Source: Galerina marginata | Taxonomy: Eukaryota > Basidiomycota > Agaricomycetes > Agaricales > Galerinaceae | Assembly (NCBI GenBank): GCA_023014335.1 | Contig: JAECYW010000028.1 | Span: 434,001-498,000 of the forward strand | Reading direction: 5' to 3' | DNA: 64,000 nucleotides | In this document: positions 46,314 through 57,671 of the stretch, one piece after another | Layout: the number at the start of each line of letters is the position of its first letter | Numbering within the stretch: position 1 is the stretch's first letter | Notes under the pieces: model-generated | The model's input: only the letters and a program-made list of their open reading frames with translations | What the model was told of the DNA's origin: nothing | Database searches by the model: none | Translations under genes and position numbers: made by a program

Positions 46314-49300
46314 GCAAAAGTTTTACAGAAGCTCTGCCCAAAGAGCTCCCCATGGCGCTGGCGCAAACTCTCGCGCCCTTCACTGTATGTGGTTAACGCC
46401 CCCGTATCACTGCCGGCGCTACGGATAAATCCTGCACCCCAGAGGCAACTTCGAGTCCGAAGCGATAAAGCCATTCCATGCTCGAGGCACTAGCGAGCAT
46501 CACTGCACTTCACCCGATGCCAAGGTAGGGGTGAAAGGCAAACAAGACGTTTCGCGTCAGTACTCAAATTATGCCTTCTTAACCAGTCGTTTAACCACGT
46601 ATACGTAGGCCTGAATCAACACACCGTTGTTAAGTTTCAAATCCAGGACTTAGAATCGTGTTCTCTACTGATCAGTGAACAGGCATAGTCCTGCGGTCAT
46701 GATCTGGTCACCTCCTCTGCTGTTTTCCACTGCAGCTCACGCCAGCAGGTGCTCCGCTGCCTTCCGCCATCGACATGCTTCTCCACTGCTGCACACACAC
46801 CCCGCCTTGCCCCCGCCTCAAATGCAATCGGTTTGGCTTAGTATTAACGTTAACGCAGACCCGCCTACTTGGCTCTCTGCTGTTAATGTGGTCAATGTGG
46901 GAATTAGTATGATGGGCGATCTCTGACTTGGTCCACTCGGCCTGGTTGACTTCATTTTTGTGGGTTTTTCTGTGTTTTGTCGTTCTATTCTTCACTAATC
47001 GTAAACATAGATGGACTTATGTTTGAAGCAGTGGTCTTGACTGATTAGGTCGCATGGAATAAATAACCACCGCACAATTTGTCCTAATCGTTGACTTACT
47101 TGCCCTTACTCAGACACCTCTGGTTTTCCCGGTATTATTCCATCTTCTTGATACCGTTACTGCCTATAGCTAAGGGTCTCGTCGCAGCAATGGGTGGATA
47201 ATGCCACCATATATGTAATGTTGAATTTCGTACTTTTTCCAGTGTAGCTCAGCACTGGCCGTCAACTATTCTGTTCTTCCTCAACCCTAATTCGTCTCAA
47301 TTGGCTGTAACTCACGTCCTACCGCCCATTTTTGCACCGCCGGTGCCGTCGCCATCTTGTGATTATTCCAGCCGGAAGTTTTATCCGGAGAAAATCGCTC
47401 AGATCAGTAATTATAACAAATTGTTTCAGTTGAATTCTTCGACTCTTTGGTTCGGACTTGTTTTTTCGACGTCAAGTATAGGTAAGATATAGACTTTACT
47501 TGAGAGTTTATTAATACTAATCCGCAGGCTGTCTTAGCCTGCAAGCGTCACCCCAAGATTGCTTAGCGAAACTCAGATAAAGTTTACCCTATCGTGGACG
47601 AAAATTTCATGTATATCCATTTTGCCGAAGGTCGACGAGACTGATCTGTTTCCAGTTTTGACTTGAAAGGTTATTTCTTTGGCCAACTGGGCCTAATATC
47701 AATGTATCTAAAGCCTTTCTAATCAACTGCCCAATGTCTCGCGAGCCCCACTGTCAGTGGCGAAGCCGACCCCAGCACACTCCCCGAAGACAAGAATCAA
47801 CCTCGTTTGATCGTATAACCGCCGCTATGCACCACCATTTCACGATGGAAACACCAATCAAACTTCTTTGATAGTCAAGACACTGCTATCTCCTCGTATA
47901 CAGGGTTGTCCGCACTGTCATATGGTATGAGCGCGCGGCGGCTCCTCCCTGCTTCCCTTCCTCTTGAGTATTTCCTTTCCGTCACTATGTTATATCCCAT
48001 GTTTGTATTAAGCACGATTTACAGGTGATTCCAATATTTTGTGGTAAGTTACTCGCTAATCATAAAGCTGGGACTCGTTCACGGCATGCGAAAGCACTGG
48101 CCTAGGCCCTACACCTGCCAAGTTCTCGCTGACTTCAATACATCACATAAGCAATCCTGGTACCGGCTTCCTACCGTTCACTCTGCGGCGCAGATCTTGC
48201 ATTTTGCTTCTCGCCCCGCCGACATTTCTCTGTCCACACCCAGTTTGTTCCTGGTTTTCGACATTGTCACGGCGGTCACCACACTTGAGCCTTGCGCCAC
48301 CTCTCACAGGCTCTGTACTTCTTGTCTCTCATCTCGTCGTTCGTCAACCTAAACGTCAGCCTACTTGCTACCTGTTGCGTCGTTACTTTCTTTGCCTCCC
48401 ACACGGCTTCCCCTCCTTCGAGCATTACGATCAATGTAAGTCGTACAACTCGTACAACAACTACCATCCGCGTCATATCTGATTCGGTCTCCTTTAGACC
48501 AACCACCCTCGTGGTTCTGCGTTTTCACCCCCCTTTTCCTTCTATTTCAGATGTGCGATGGTTGGATCTTCATGTCGCACTGCACTGACGCGACCGAGAT
48601 AGACTGTTCACCCGTCGATGATTCTCCCATCAAACTTCGGTGAACAGACAACATTTTTTTCACTATACCAGCACCCGGCATGACTCGCACACACCGCCCT
48701 TGGACCACAGCAATGGCATTCGCCGCCTGAATAACAACCTGGAGCGCGCTCAAGGCCTGGGAGAATGTGTCATGGAGTTGACGAGATCTAAAAAACTGTT
48801 AGGCGCAACTCTCATGTAGCTTAAGGTTAACGTTCTTCTTTGTGCTGAATTATTCCTTACAATGCTTCTAGCTTCTCAACATCCCCTCGGGGTGCAGCCT
48901 AATATTCCCTCACCACTGCTCACGACTGGCCATTGGAGAAATCTCTGCCTTCGATGAGCTAAATGAACCTGCACGATTATCCACCCGTGCTGCCCATCAT
49001 GTTTGTTCCTGCGTCCCTCCTCTGTGCTGGCGCCAAACCACAACACACACACGCCTGCATGGACACCCTCCAACTGCAGGGATTGTGTTAGCCACCTGGA
49101 TAACGACCCGATGGTTACATTACACTTTGGGGAGGTGTTATTGGATATGACCAGCTCGAAGAGCTGTTCGCGCAATTCTCGGTGTGTTCCCGTTTTTATT
49201 CATGTCGACTACATATTTTCTTTGTTTTCTAGCTTCCCAACGAACCATTGCCACCCAACATTCCGTCAGCATGGCTCACGATGGTAATTATCCTCAAACC

Positions 49301-49606
49301 CTGGCCATCTTAGTTGATTACAGACGCGCTGTACCAACTCTTCAGTCAGGTCGGAACAGCGGCCACGACATTTTTGTCGCGCAATTATGGTCAATGCCGT
49401 CGCCGACCCACTCGGTAGCGAAGGAGACGTGCTGAGTCTGAGTCTACGCGGTTAGTCGACGGATGGACATCCCCACTAGCTTTCCTCTGTCTTCATGCTC
49501 CATTGTAGATTTACCTGCTCATGTCAATAATTTTACACGTCAATGCACATTTCAACCTGTCATAATTCATGATATATAAAGTAGTTAATATCTGAAATTG
49601 AAAGAC
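46314..49606. other. Long stretch without a supportable gene
   Basis: The plus strand is pyrimidine-rich in parts (46.68-46.81 and 48.1-49.3 kb). Intron-like segments exist (for example a GTGTGT to TTCTAG stretch at about 49,181-49,231), but the neighbouring open frames of up to about 100 codons show no domains. It might hold a non-coding transcript or a decayed repeat. Confidence 0.35.
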
Positions 49607-49665
49607 GGAAAAAAAGAAGTAAGGGACTCGTAAATGCCACGCAAAGCAATGGCCCTCTTAAGCTA
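49607..49665. repeat. Short dispersed motif, copy 2
   Basis: An A-rich run is followed by GGGACTCGTAAATGCCACGC and then CAATGGCC. It resembles the copies at 35,150 and 60,123. Confidence 0.6.
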
Positions 49666-50039
49666 GTCTGGTCAATGTATCTTTCTTTGAATTCGGTACA
49701 AGTACAACTCAAGGACTGGAGAAAAAATAAGGCTAAATAACCCCCACTCTATCTTGCCCTCTCTGCTGAGATCACATTTGACTTTCTGGACGATGATCAC
49801 CAATGATGAGAATGAGAGGCGCAATGCTTGCCTATCGTCTATCAGGATCATGTGACGGGCTTCTTTCAATCTTTTGTGAGTGACTTCGCCTTTGCCTTCG
49901 CCTTTTATATTTGAACAGAAATAAAAATTCATCGAAATAAAAATGCATCTGCATCTTGTTCTGTTCCCTTCCCAATCTACACTTGAATCTAACCCCTCGT
50001 CCCAATTTCACTTAACTCTTCCAAAAACCGAACGTGCCA

Positions 50040-51020
50040 ATGTGGTCTCGGCCCCTCATAATGTTCATATGTTTCGTTCAAGCGTTTTTCCTTTTTCCCC
50101 ACTGCAACTTGCCACCCATTGGTCACAGTCAAGTATGCCACACCGTTGGGACTCTATGTGTGTTCCTGTCGGCATCCCTACCGTCCTCGACGCCGACAGT
50201 AGGGACAGAAATCCCGTTCATCGCCCCAGAAAACTGCAACTTGCACGAGCTTCGCCTCGGGAATGTCACCCCTGCATTGGGTGGTTGTGGCTCCAACCCT
50301 TACTATGTCCGCCATCGTACGCTCCTAGGCTGCCCAGGGATTCTCAATGATCTGCGTCGTGACCTCGACAAAGTCAACAAGTCGATGATCGAGCTAGATG
50401 GCCTCCTCCGTGGAAATTCCTTGAAAGAACAGGAACTTGCTTTGTCGGATGTACGTTTCATCGAAATACTGACTAAGGAAGCCTCTATGGCTCTCCAAAA
50501 ATACACGCACAAGCTTACTTCCGGTCTTGATTTGTACGTTGTTCAGTATGATTGGTATCAGGTATTTCCTCATCTGCACTCCAGGGCATTATCGTCGCGC
50601 GTCTCCGCGACTATACTCGCGGACTCCCAGAATGAAAAATGTACCAAATTCGCCTTGCTTTGCCAACAGAATTCTCTCAGCCACGCTGTCCTGTACACTC
50701 TCCACAAGAGTCTCATTCCTAATCGTCAGGAAGTTGTTCAAGATATGCGACTTCTGGGCAGTTACCTTGAATCTCTGGCTGATCTGTTACGCGAAGAAAC
50801 CCTGCACGGCCAACAGAGTTTCTTCACTTCCGTTTTCTCATGGACCGGCCTCAGGAGAGGTGGCGACGTCACTCGCGTTCTTGAGACCCTTCAGGAATTG
50901 AAGGTCTCCGTTTCTAACATTCAGGATCGATTCGAAGACTTGCAGTCTATCGTCGACAACCTTCAGACCTGTTCGGTGGACACGGCATCGGATAACAGTC
51001 TATTCTCTCAGGGAGTATAG
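50040..51020 (+). CDS. Unidentified protein of about 309-326 residues with a hydrophobic N-terminus
   Basis: A long open frame has its first ATG at 50,040 (MWSRPLIMFICFVQAFFLF), so residues 5-20 look like a signal peptide or anchor. The frame runs to a stop at 51,018-51,020. A 51-nt GT-AG segment (50,534-50,584, GTACGT to CCAG) lies in frame and in correct phase, so two products are possible, 326 residues unspliced or 309 spliced. The middle is helical and charged (LRRDLDKVNKSMIELDGLL, SLKEQELALSDVRFIEILTK). The C-terminal part has heptad-like spacing (RVLETLQELKVSVSNIQDRF), suggesting a coiled coil. No known domain is recognised. This is one of the longest clean frames in the window, and an AT-rich stretch with ATTAAT follows it. 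Confidence 0.6.
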   Translation: MWSRPLIMFICFVQAFFLFPHCNLPPIGHSQVCHTVGTLCVFLSASLPSSTPTVGTEIPFIAPENCNLHELRLGNVTPALGGCGSNPYYVRHRTLLGCPGILNDLRRDLDKVNKSMIELDGLLRGNSLKEQELALSDVRFIEILTKEASMALQKYTHKLTSGLDLYVVQYDWYQVFPHLHSRALSSRVSATILADSQNEKCTKFALLCQQNSLSHAVLYTLHKSLIPNRQEVVQDMRLLGSYLESLADLLREETLHGQQSFFTSVFSWTGLRRGGDVTRVLETLQELKVSVSNIQDRFEDLQSIVDNLQTCSVDTASDNSLFSQGV

Positions 51021-51866
51021 TAGCTTTCATCTCAATACTCTGACCCAAGGCCTAGGGCTCCTGTTACTGCGCGTAACATTTGGTCAATGGTTTCATTAAT
51101 ATTGTTTCCTCCCCATCATTTATATAAATAAATCATTAATGTTGCAATTAATCACTGGAACCTGTGATGCTCTTTCTGTGAGAAAGTGGAAGACCTGTCG
51201 TTCCAAGGGCCTTAGGAAGTGAAATTTCGGACAAAATTACTTTGGCCATTATAATTATAGGCTGATACGTATGTATATGAATCTCCTATTTTATTTTACA
51301 TTAAGCATTTTTTTCTTCAAATATGAGTCTTGTGCACATTGTCCATACGCCGTGGTCGTTCCTTTTCTTGATGTGCCTTGCGCACAGATATGGAGTCGGT
51401 AAACGCGGAACATTGTAGCTGATTTACTGCGAAGGTTGTTCCGAGTCGATAGTCGCGGTCAACGGATGTGGGCATGGGCGACGTTGAAGGGGAGACTGCG
51501 GAAGATCGGGATGAGTATTGAGCAAGAATCTGTCTAGGCCGGCAGGCACTGCAGTACTGGCAGGGAATGGGTGCTCACATGAGAATATATCCAGCTAAGC
51601 ATCTGGAGGCATATCCCAGTCAGTCATGAGGTGTAAAAACATGCTACTCTGATGGAAACCCGCCTTTTTGGGCGCGAGTCAAAGTGGTCTGTGAGAGTTG
51701 CCAGGGCAAATTTGAGTGCAAAGACAAATGAAAGAAGCGGAAATTCACACTAGTACTGCCAGTGTCCGACTCAGAACTGTTGCAGAACTGAGAAACGTCC
51801 AGAGTTGTGCCAGGAATTACCCGAAAATGAGCTCGTGGCTCCCGCATTCCTAGTAGAAAATCGAAC
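51021..51866. other. Spacer, no gene seen
   Basis: It is AT-rich up to about 51,330. A minus-strand 67-codon frame (51,847-51,644) has no domain. Confidence 0.4.
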
Positions 51867-51923
51867 TACCGGAAACCATGGTTAATACCGGAAACCATGG
51901 TTAATACCGGAAACCATGGTTAA
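51867..51923. repeat. 19-bp tandem repeat, three exact copies
   Basis: Units at 51867-51885, 51886-51904 and 51905-51923 are identical (TACCGGAAACCATGGTTAA). Each contains the palindrome AACCATGGTT. Confidence 0.95.
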
Positions 51924-51994
51924 TATTAATATTACTACTGACTAACACAGAGTCTTGTGCTACAAAGTAAGTAAGGAACAATGGGGCACAATTT

Positions 51995-52145
51995 CAGCCT
52001 TCGAAGCAAAAACGAACTTCCTCTTGCGGCTCCCTTCTCATCGTCGTGATTAGAAAGCGCGCGGGGCGTGAATTGAGATGGGTGTGGTCATGTGCATAAA
52101 TCGGACTACTCGGTCAAAATCGGGGAAAATTGGTCATTCCAAGGG
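51995..52145 (+). repeat. Dispersed repeat family, copy B
   Basis: It carries CGAAGCAAAAACGAAC, GGGCGTGAATTGAG, GGTCATGTGC, TCGGTCAAAATCGG and CATTCCAAGGG in the family order. It diverges most in its middle. Confidence 0.6.
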
Positions 52146-52436
52146 CTCTCCGAACCCAATCTGTGTGTTCTGGAGCCCAGGGATTTCCCTCCAAAAGTCG
52201 AGAAATCTGTCCTGGGATTTTTAAACTCGGAGAGTATTTCCCAAGGCTCATTAAAGTGATTCATTCCTCGGTGTAAGTACATTGTACTCGAGTATTAGTT
52301 AGGAACCTTGTCCCTAATATAAATTCCATGCACTATGAGGTTCATCTGAGGAAATAACATTCATTTTAAGGTACAGTTCTGTGTATTTGACTTCAAAAAT
52401 GAAGAACCAGTCATGACTTAATCACAAGGCAAAAGT

Positions 52437-52760
52437 TTTCTACTTCAAAATGCGAAAAACCATCATTTTGAAGACTTAAAAATCAACGCGACCCTGTCGT
52501 CTTGGAAGATTTATTTTTAACCATATTTTTGTGTACGCAGCACAGAAAAATTCAAGTGATTCGGTTAAGAATTGGTGTAGCTATGCTCCATCCTTACTGA
52601 ATTTTCAACTTACAGAATGCAAAAAATTGTCGTCTCGAGTACCTGAAAATCAGCGTGACCCCGTCGCCTTTAGAGATTCGATTTAAGCATATTTATGTGC
52701 CAACAGCCCACAAGAAATCAAGTGATTTGGTTGAAAATTGCTGTAGCTATGCTCCATCTG
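52437..52760. repeat. Diverged tandem repeat, period about 165 bp, two units
   Basis: The unit at about 52,437-52,590 and the unit at about 52,602-52,760 share ordered words: ATGCGAAAAA/ATGCAAAAAA, AATCAACGCGACCCTGTCG/AATCAGCGTGACCCCGTCG, TCAAGTGATTCGGTTAAGAA/TCAAGTGATTTGGTTGAAAA, and GTAGCTATGCTCCATC in both. There is no coding frame. Confidence 0.8.
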
Positions 52761-53044
52761 TCCTCCTCCTCCTCAGGTCTAAATTTCGAAAAATCCCTCC
52801 ATTTCTGAATTCCAGGAAATAATTCACCCTTTCCCTGAAAAATACTTAAGGAATACTTTCTAAAACTTATGCTCAAGCTACTTGAAGGATATCAATAGGC
52901 ATTGACGTCACTGCACCTGCCATGGGGACCTCTTTGGGCGAAGATTTTGTAGGATTTGAGCAATATGGCTGGTAGCTGACTGTTATTTCAATATATTTTT
53001 GAGTCTACCTCCTTAGGGCTCAATTACCTAGACTTCTGCCAAGT

Positions 53045-53185
53045 TTTAAATTTTTCGAAGCAAAATTGGGCCCCCCTGCGTGTGGTTTTGCACAGACTCA
53101 GAGCGCGACGCGTGAATTGGGTGGTCACGTGCCTAGAATCCTTCGGATTTGTAATTGGTCCGCTTTTGGAAATCCTTGCCGACAA
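53045..53185 (+). repeat. Dispersed repeat family, copy C
   Basis: It carries CGAAGCAAAATTGGG, GCGCGACGCGTGAATTGGG, GGTCACGTGC, TCCTTCGGATTTG and CCGCTTTTGGAAATCC. It is the copy most similar to copy A. Open frames starting inside it (53,082 and 53,155) run into unrelated sequence and are not convincing genes. Confidence 0.7.
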
Positions 53186-54418
53186 ATCGGTCCCGTGTGG
53201 ACCCACAGAAGAATCTAAACAAATACATGAAAAAGAAACTACCGAATTTAAAAAATTCCTTGTCAATCGAACCGGGATCGGTAAGTTTACTAGTACGAAA
53301 TACTCTAGATTATTCGTCTGAGAACCAACCCAACCTTAGGAACATTGGCTTAAGGGGCCGGCAGCTGCGATTTCGAGAGGTGACACTGATGTTGCTTACC
53401 AGGCAGAAAACCAAAGTGTCGGGGCAGGTAATGATCTGATTGCAAATCGAAAGATGGGGATTCTCTATTAAGTATGTTATTTTCTACGAGGAAGCCCTCT
53501 GTATTCTTGTGTATTCTTGTATTCTTGTTTCCTCTTTAGGAGGGACCAGTCACCGGTCTAGCCTGAGCCACGATAACGTTTATCTCAATCCTCATCGACA
53601 GCTCGGTCTGAAGCCCTCAAAAAATCTCGGATTTGGAAAGTTCGGCATTTCGACGATGAAATTCCCAAAGCGGAAATCCCTGTACTCCGACCCTCTAAGC
53701 GCCTCCTGGGCGATTTTGAGGCCATTCCCCTTGCAAACTTTCAAGGAATGGCATAGTTAAAATAAATGTATTACATAGCAATGCTTTATCGTTAAGGACG
53801 TTACACCGTGCCCTGACTTGAATGCGTGCAGGTGGTCGGTACAATTTATCACCCATACGGTTACACTCGCAGGCTAAAGAAATACAAAATCACGATCAGA
53901 CAAGTCACATCATCAGTGGTCCGACAGTCGTTCAACATAGACCTTAGGGTTTCTTTTACTTCCTAGAACGCACTGTAGATCAAGTAGGATGACAGGCAGG
54001 TAAGTGAGGTATCGTGAGGTATCGTTGTGATTCAAGTGAGCCTTACCGGATTTACTGGATCTCCAACGACAAACTCTGAGTGGACTAATTGTGTAGGTTC
54101 ATAATCGCAATGACAAGATTTGACGGACGGACCTAGTGGTTCGTCCCCCATTTCCAAGAAAACGGCGGTTGTCACTTTCCTCTTAAGTATTCCCCAGTGG
54201 CGGCGCAGATTGTTGTAGCGTCTGGACACTCATACTGTACGGCAAACGTAAGAAGTGCACAAGATTGATAGCGTATACTTACTGAGGACTCTGCCCATGC
54301 GCTCTCTTCATTCCTTGCCCATCGTGATACTGGATACTGTACGTGTCTTACAATGAACATGGAGAGAAATTTCAGCTCGCTGTCGCTGGGAGAAATTCGC
54401 GGCGTGCGTTGGGCGTGC
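53186..54418. other. No firm gene
   Basis: Frames of 79-106 codons at 53.1-53.76 kb lack domains. Short tandem repeats are present: TATTCTTGT-type units at about 53,493-53,528 and a doubled GTGAGGTATC at about 54,004-54,024. Confidence 0.4.
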
Positions 54419-54426
54419 GGTAAACA

Positions 54427-55282
54427 AGGAGGGGGGCATATGCCTATATATGTTCGATCCTGGTGCGTACAGAAATCGACGATTTAGAGGCAATATCTCC
54501 GATCCTGATGCGTACAGTTTCGGCAAAATTTGGGTCGAGCTCCGATCCAAACTGAGTACAGAATGCCCGTCGATACCTAGGTCCGATCCGATGCGTACAG
54601 AAAGTGGGAGTCTGTAAGATTTTTTTTTTGTCGCACTGCATCCATCCATCCAGCAACATTTCCTCTTAGCATTACCCTTAGCTTCCTGAATCCACATCGC
54701 TACATCCCACAATGCAACATCTAGTCCTTTGTCGGTGCCACGTCTTCAATCATCCCCTCCCTTGAGGCTTGTTGTGATTTCTCGGGACCGGCGCGCTTTA
54801 TTTGATCACAACCAATATCGCTATCTTCAAACCTCAATGGGCGTATTTATCTCGCCATCCAAGGCCTTCTCCCTGCTTTAATCAAGGCCGTCGAAGATTT
54901 GAAAAAGCTTTGCTCAAAATCACGGAAGAGGTCTGCTGGAAAAGGCACAACTGCTGCTGTCGATGTCACCAGTGCTACTCCGGACGACGCAGGCTTGAAC
55001 GGTGATCATGACAGTGATTCTGATGCTAGCAGTGGACTCGATGACGAGTAATATGTAGTATAATATTATATATGCGTACAGAACTGACCTATTTACATGT
55101 CCGATCCGTGTATGCGTACATTTTTTCCAAAAACTAGGTGCGATCCAAAGTGCGTACAGACTGGCGAAATTTTTGAGCTACCCGATCCGGATGCGTACAG
55201 AACCGGGCCGAAGTGGGTGTGACAGAAACGGCCAAATTCGGCGTTTTTGGATCGGACATAGGACCGCATATGCCCCCCTCCT
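54427..55282. mobile_element. Non-autonomous hAT-type element (856 bp) with subterminal repeats
   Basis: The left end AGGAGGGGGGCATATGC is matched exactly in reverse complement at the right end (55,266-55,282). Both sides are flanked by the same 8 bases, GGTAAACA (54,419-54,426 and 55,283-55,290). Inside each end is a cluster of a motif CGATCC, 2-6 bases, GCGTACAG: 54,455, 54,500, 54,543 (GAGTACAG variant), 54,584, about 55,071 (half), 55,102, 55,141 and 55,183. Subterminal clusters of short motifs are known transposase-binding sites in hAT elements. Here all eight run in the same direction. The middle holds an open frame (54,806-55,051) and no transposase. Confidence 0.9.
54806..55051 (+). 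other. Captured-looking coding fragment inside the 856-bp element
   Basis: An open frame of 81 codons without a start codon ends in TAA. It reads SLSSNLNGRIYLAIQGLLPA, then IKAVEDLKKLCSKSRKRSAG, then a Thr/Ala stretch and an acidic tail (HDSDSDASSGLDDE). The helix, basic linker and acidic tail look like the C-terminal end of a real protein. It could be the tail of the lost transposase or a piece of a host gene picked up by the element. Confidence 0.45.
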
Positions 55283-55290
55283 GGTAAACA

Positions 55291-56872
55291 TATTCCCTAG
55301 AATTTGTAAGCTGATCCGTCGTGAGCCGGTTCGCGTCGCTCCGGCAGCCTTTGCCAGGCCCAGCCCAGAACCTGCATTCAGAGCGACGTGAGCAGGCTTT
55401 GCTTTAGCTACACCCCTTAACGAATTGGATGTCTTCAATGCGTGGTCTGACAAGTTTTCCAGACCGCTTCAGCTAAAGCAGAATCGCCGAACCTTGCTCA
55501 TGAATCAATGACCACCGCTTCCGCCATCCGATTTCAGTGCTCATTCCAAGCGTTCAGCTTTGCCCCGTTTCAGCTCGTAATCCCGATTTCTTACGATTAC
55601 ACCTCCACTTGATCTTCTTGAGGTCGACGGCTTCAGGAAGCTTTGTGGCCAATTTTGATACCCAGCTCATAGTTCAAGCTAATTCCTAATGAAATTTACG
55701 GCCTGAGATTTTTTCCACTAATTGGGAATGACCGAAGGTACAATAAGGAGGAGATTTAGCAGAAAGGTTGCGTTTTGTAACTCAGTCCCACATCGCCCAA
55801 TGCCCATTAATTTGGTCGACTGCCACGTGCATGACACAATTGCTGACAGGCCTTCCTAAGTTCACCGTTTTCCTTACAGAATCACCATTACTACACGTAT
55901 ATTGGCTCTTTGAGAATAGTACTGCGACTCACCTTCTGCAACTTCTCAAGCTCTTGGCGAAGTTTTTGGACATGGAATTGCCCAAGAGCTATCAAACCAT
56001 CTTGCCTGTCCATGTACTGGCTAGTACTAGTGGCCATTGATTCGGACTTGCAGTCATTGCATTGGAGATTAGACACAATGTAAGTAGTTTGAATGCAGTT
56101 AAACTTCATACCGTTTTGGAGGGCGTGGAAGAGTTATAGAAGCTGACTAGAACTTCATCTGGACCAACGTCTTCGGTCGAGATAATGTTTTTTTGACTTT
56201 GGTATTCCATCGCTGGGAAATTGAATTGGGGGATTTGGATGCTCTGCATCTGTGGCACTTGAGCACGGTTTTAAATATTTCAAAGTGGGTCAAGTGGGTC
56301 AATGGTCAGGTAACTCGCCTTTGACTCACCTTTGACCAGGGACGACATGCTGACCTCTGTAACCAGTGGCGTGCGACGCTTAAATTTCGTTTGGCCTTCC
56401 ATGGGTCTTTTAACAGACCTAGACCTATCGAATTCCGGGGAAAAAACCAGCTTCAGGAGGAAGAAAGAAGAACGTGTCATTGGTTGCTATCATGAAGAAA
56501 GAGATTCAAAGGAAACTCCGACCAGCGACTTCGAATTCGAATGTTAAATCACGAAAGATTTGGTGAGAATTTGATCTATAATACTCACTCATATGTTCGA
56601 ATTTTTTGCATACTTAAATGTAAGTTCAGTGGTTAGAATATATCTCCGTAATGTAAATCAAAGCTCGAGATACAAACGATTTGGGAGTTGGTGGTCTCGA
56701 GCAACGTCCACAATAGGCTCAAGCCAAATTGATATATATCTGGGAGAAAACATACGGAATATTCACGAGGTCAGAAGAAATATGGGGTTATAGAATTCGA
56801 AGCAGTAGCCGGTATTGATTCCCCAAACCTCCACCATTTTTTTGCCTACGTAAAACCGCTTGGAGGGTGTCA
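55291..56872. other. No firm gene
   Basis: Frames of 70-91 codons on both strands have no domain. A small direct repeat (CAAGTGGGT twice) is at about 56,282-56,299. Confidence 0.4.
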
Positions 56873-57309
56873 TTACTCTGTCTTGCACTGAGCTGAAGCG
56901 AGTTCGAGGTCACAGTCATACAGGCGCAACTCAAAGAATTGATCACTAGTCCAGCAGATACTATCAAAATCGGGAAATTCGTCTGGAGAAATCGGCGACT
57001 GCTGAAACCAGGGATTTCTCGGTTTAGACTTTATGTTGTAAGTATACGGTGAATAGCCTGTCAACCCATACTGTTATACTGCCGTTAGCCTACGACACTC
57101 CGAGCCAACCACTCTTTTAGGCTATTGTAAATCGAGGGAGTCCTAATAGACGCGTCGCGATGCATCTTCGGCGAGCCGATCGAAGATGCTATATTTAGAT
57201 AGGCAAATACTATATTGAGAAAATTGCAAAGCACCCTCGGTGGGTAACCGTCGTCGAATCGATGACGCCGGTCACCGGCTAAGAAGTGCAACGTATGTTG
57301 ACGATGCAA
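56873..57309 (-). CDS. Possible two-exon small gene, unidentified
   Basis: Exons 57309-57099 and 57057-56873 join in frame across a 41-nt GT-AG intron to give 131 residues. Exon 1 starts MHRQHTLHFLAGDRRHRFDD and contains VLCNFLNIVFAYLNIASS. Exon 2 reads SYSPYTYNIKSKPRNPWF, then SPDEFPDFDSICWTSDQFFE and ends ELASAQCKTE. The intron is at the short limit for fungi and no family is recognised. An upstream minus-strand stretch (57,671-57,373) with a CNAC motif could be part of the same or another relic. Confidence 0.3.
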
Positions 57310-57671
57310 GAAGAATTTCCGGATGCATCTTTTTTTTTCATGGCGCTTAGGTGGTTTTCGAACGAACCAGAATCATCGCTCCTGTGAGCGATGCCGCTGA
57401 TCTCCACGTTTTTCATTGCGATTGCCCACAGTTCTCCAGTTGACGAACGCCGAACCGGTTACCAAGATACTCAAACTAATTAGCCACAACTTGGTTGCCT
57501 GTCGGCAGGCATTGCAGAGCGCTTCGTTGGAAGGACAAATCTGACGGCCTCGCTTAGAAACCCCAAGTTTGGAATGTACTGCTCGAAGGCCGTGTGAGCT
57601 ACCACAACTTGAAGACCTACCTGAACCCGATTCTTTGATTTTGGTTTGATCGCCCAATTTGACAATTTCAA

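Noticed and set aside
48041..48588. Overlapping plus-strand frames of about 100 codons
   Set aside because: Pyrimidine-rich composition removes stops in all frames; no domain is visible.
51867..51923. Three regular repeats resembling a CRISPR array
   Set aside because: The units are directly adjacent with no spacers, and the genome is eukaryotic.
57373..57671. Minus-strand frame with a CNAC motif, considered as a zinc-finger or transposase piece
   Set aside because: Too short and without further metal-binding residues or matching neighbours.
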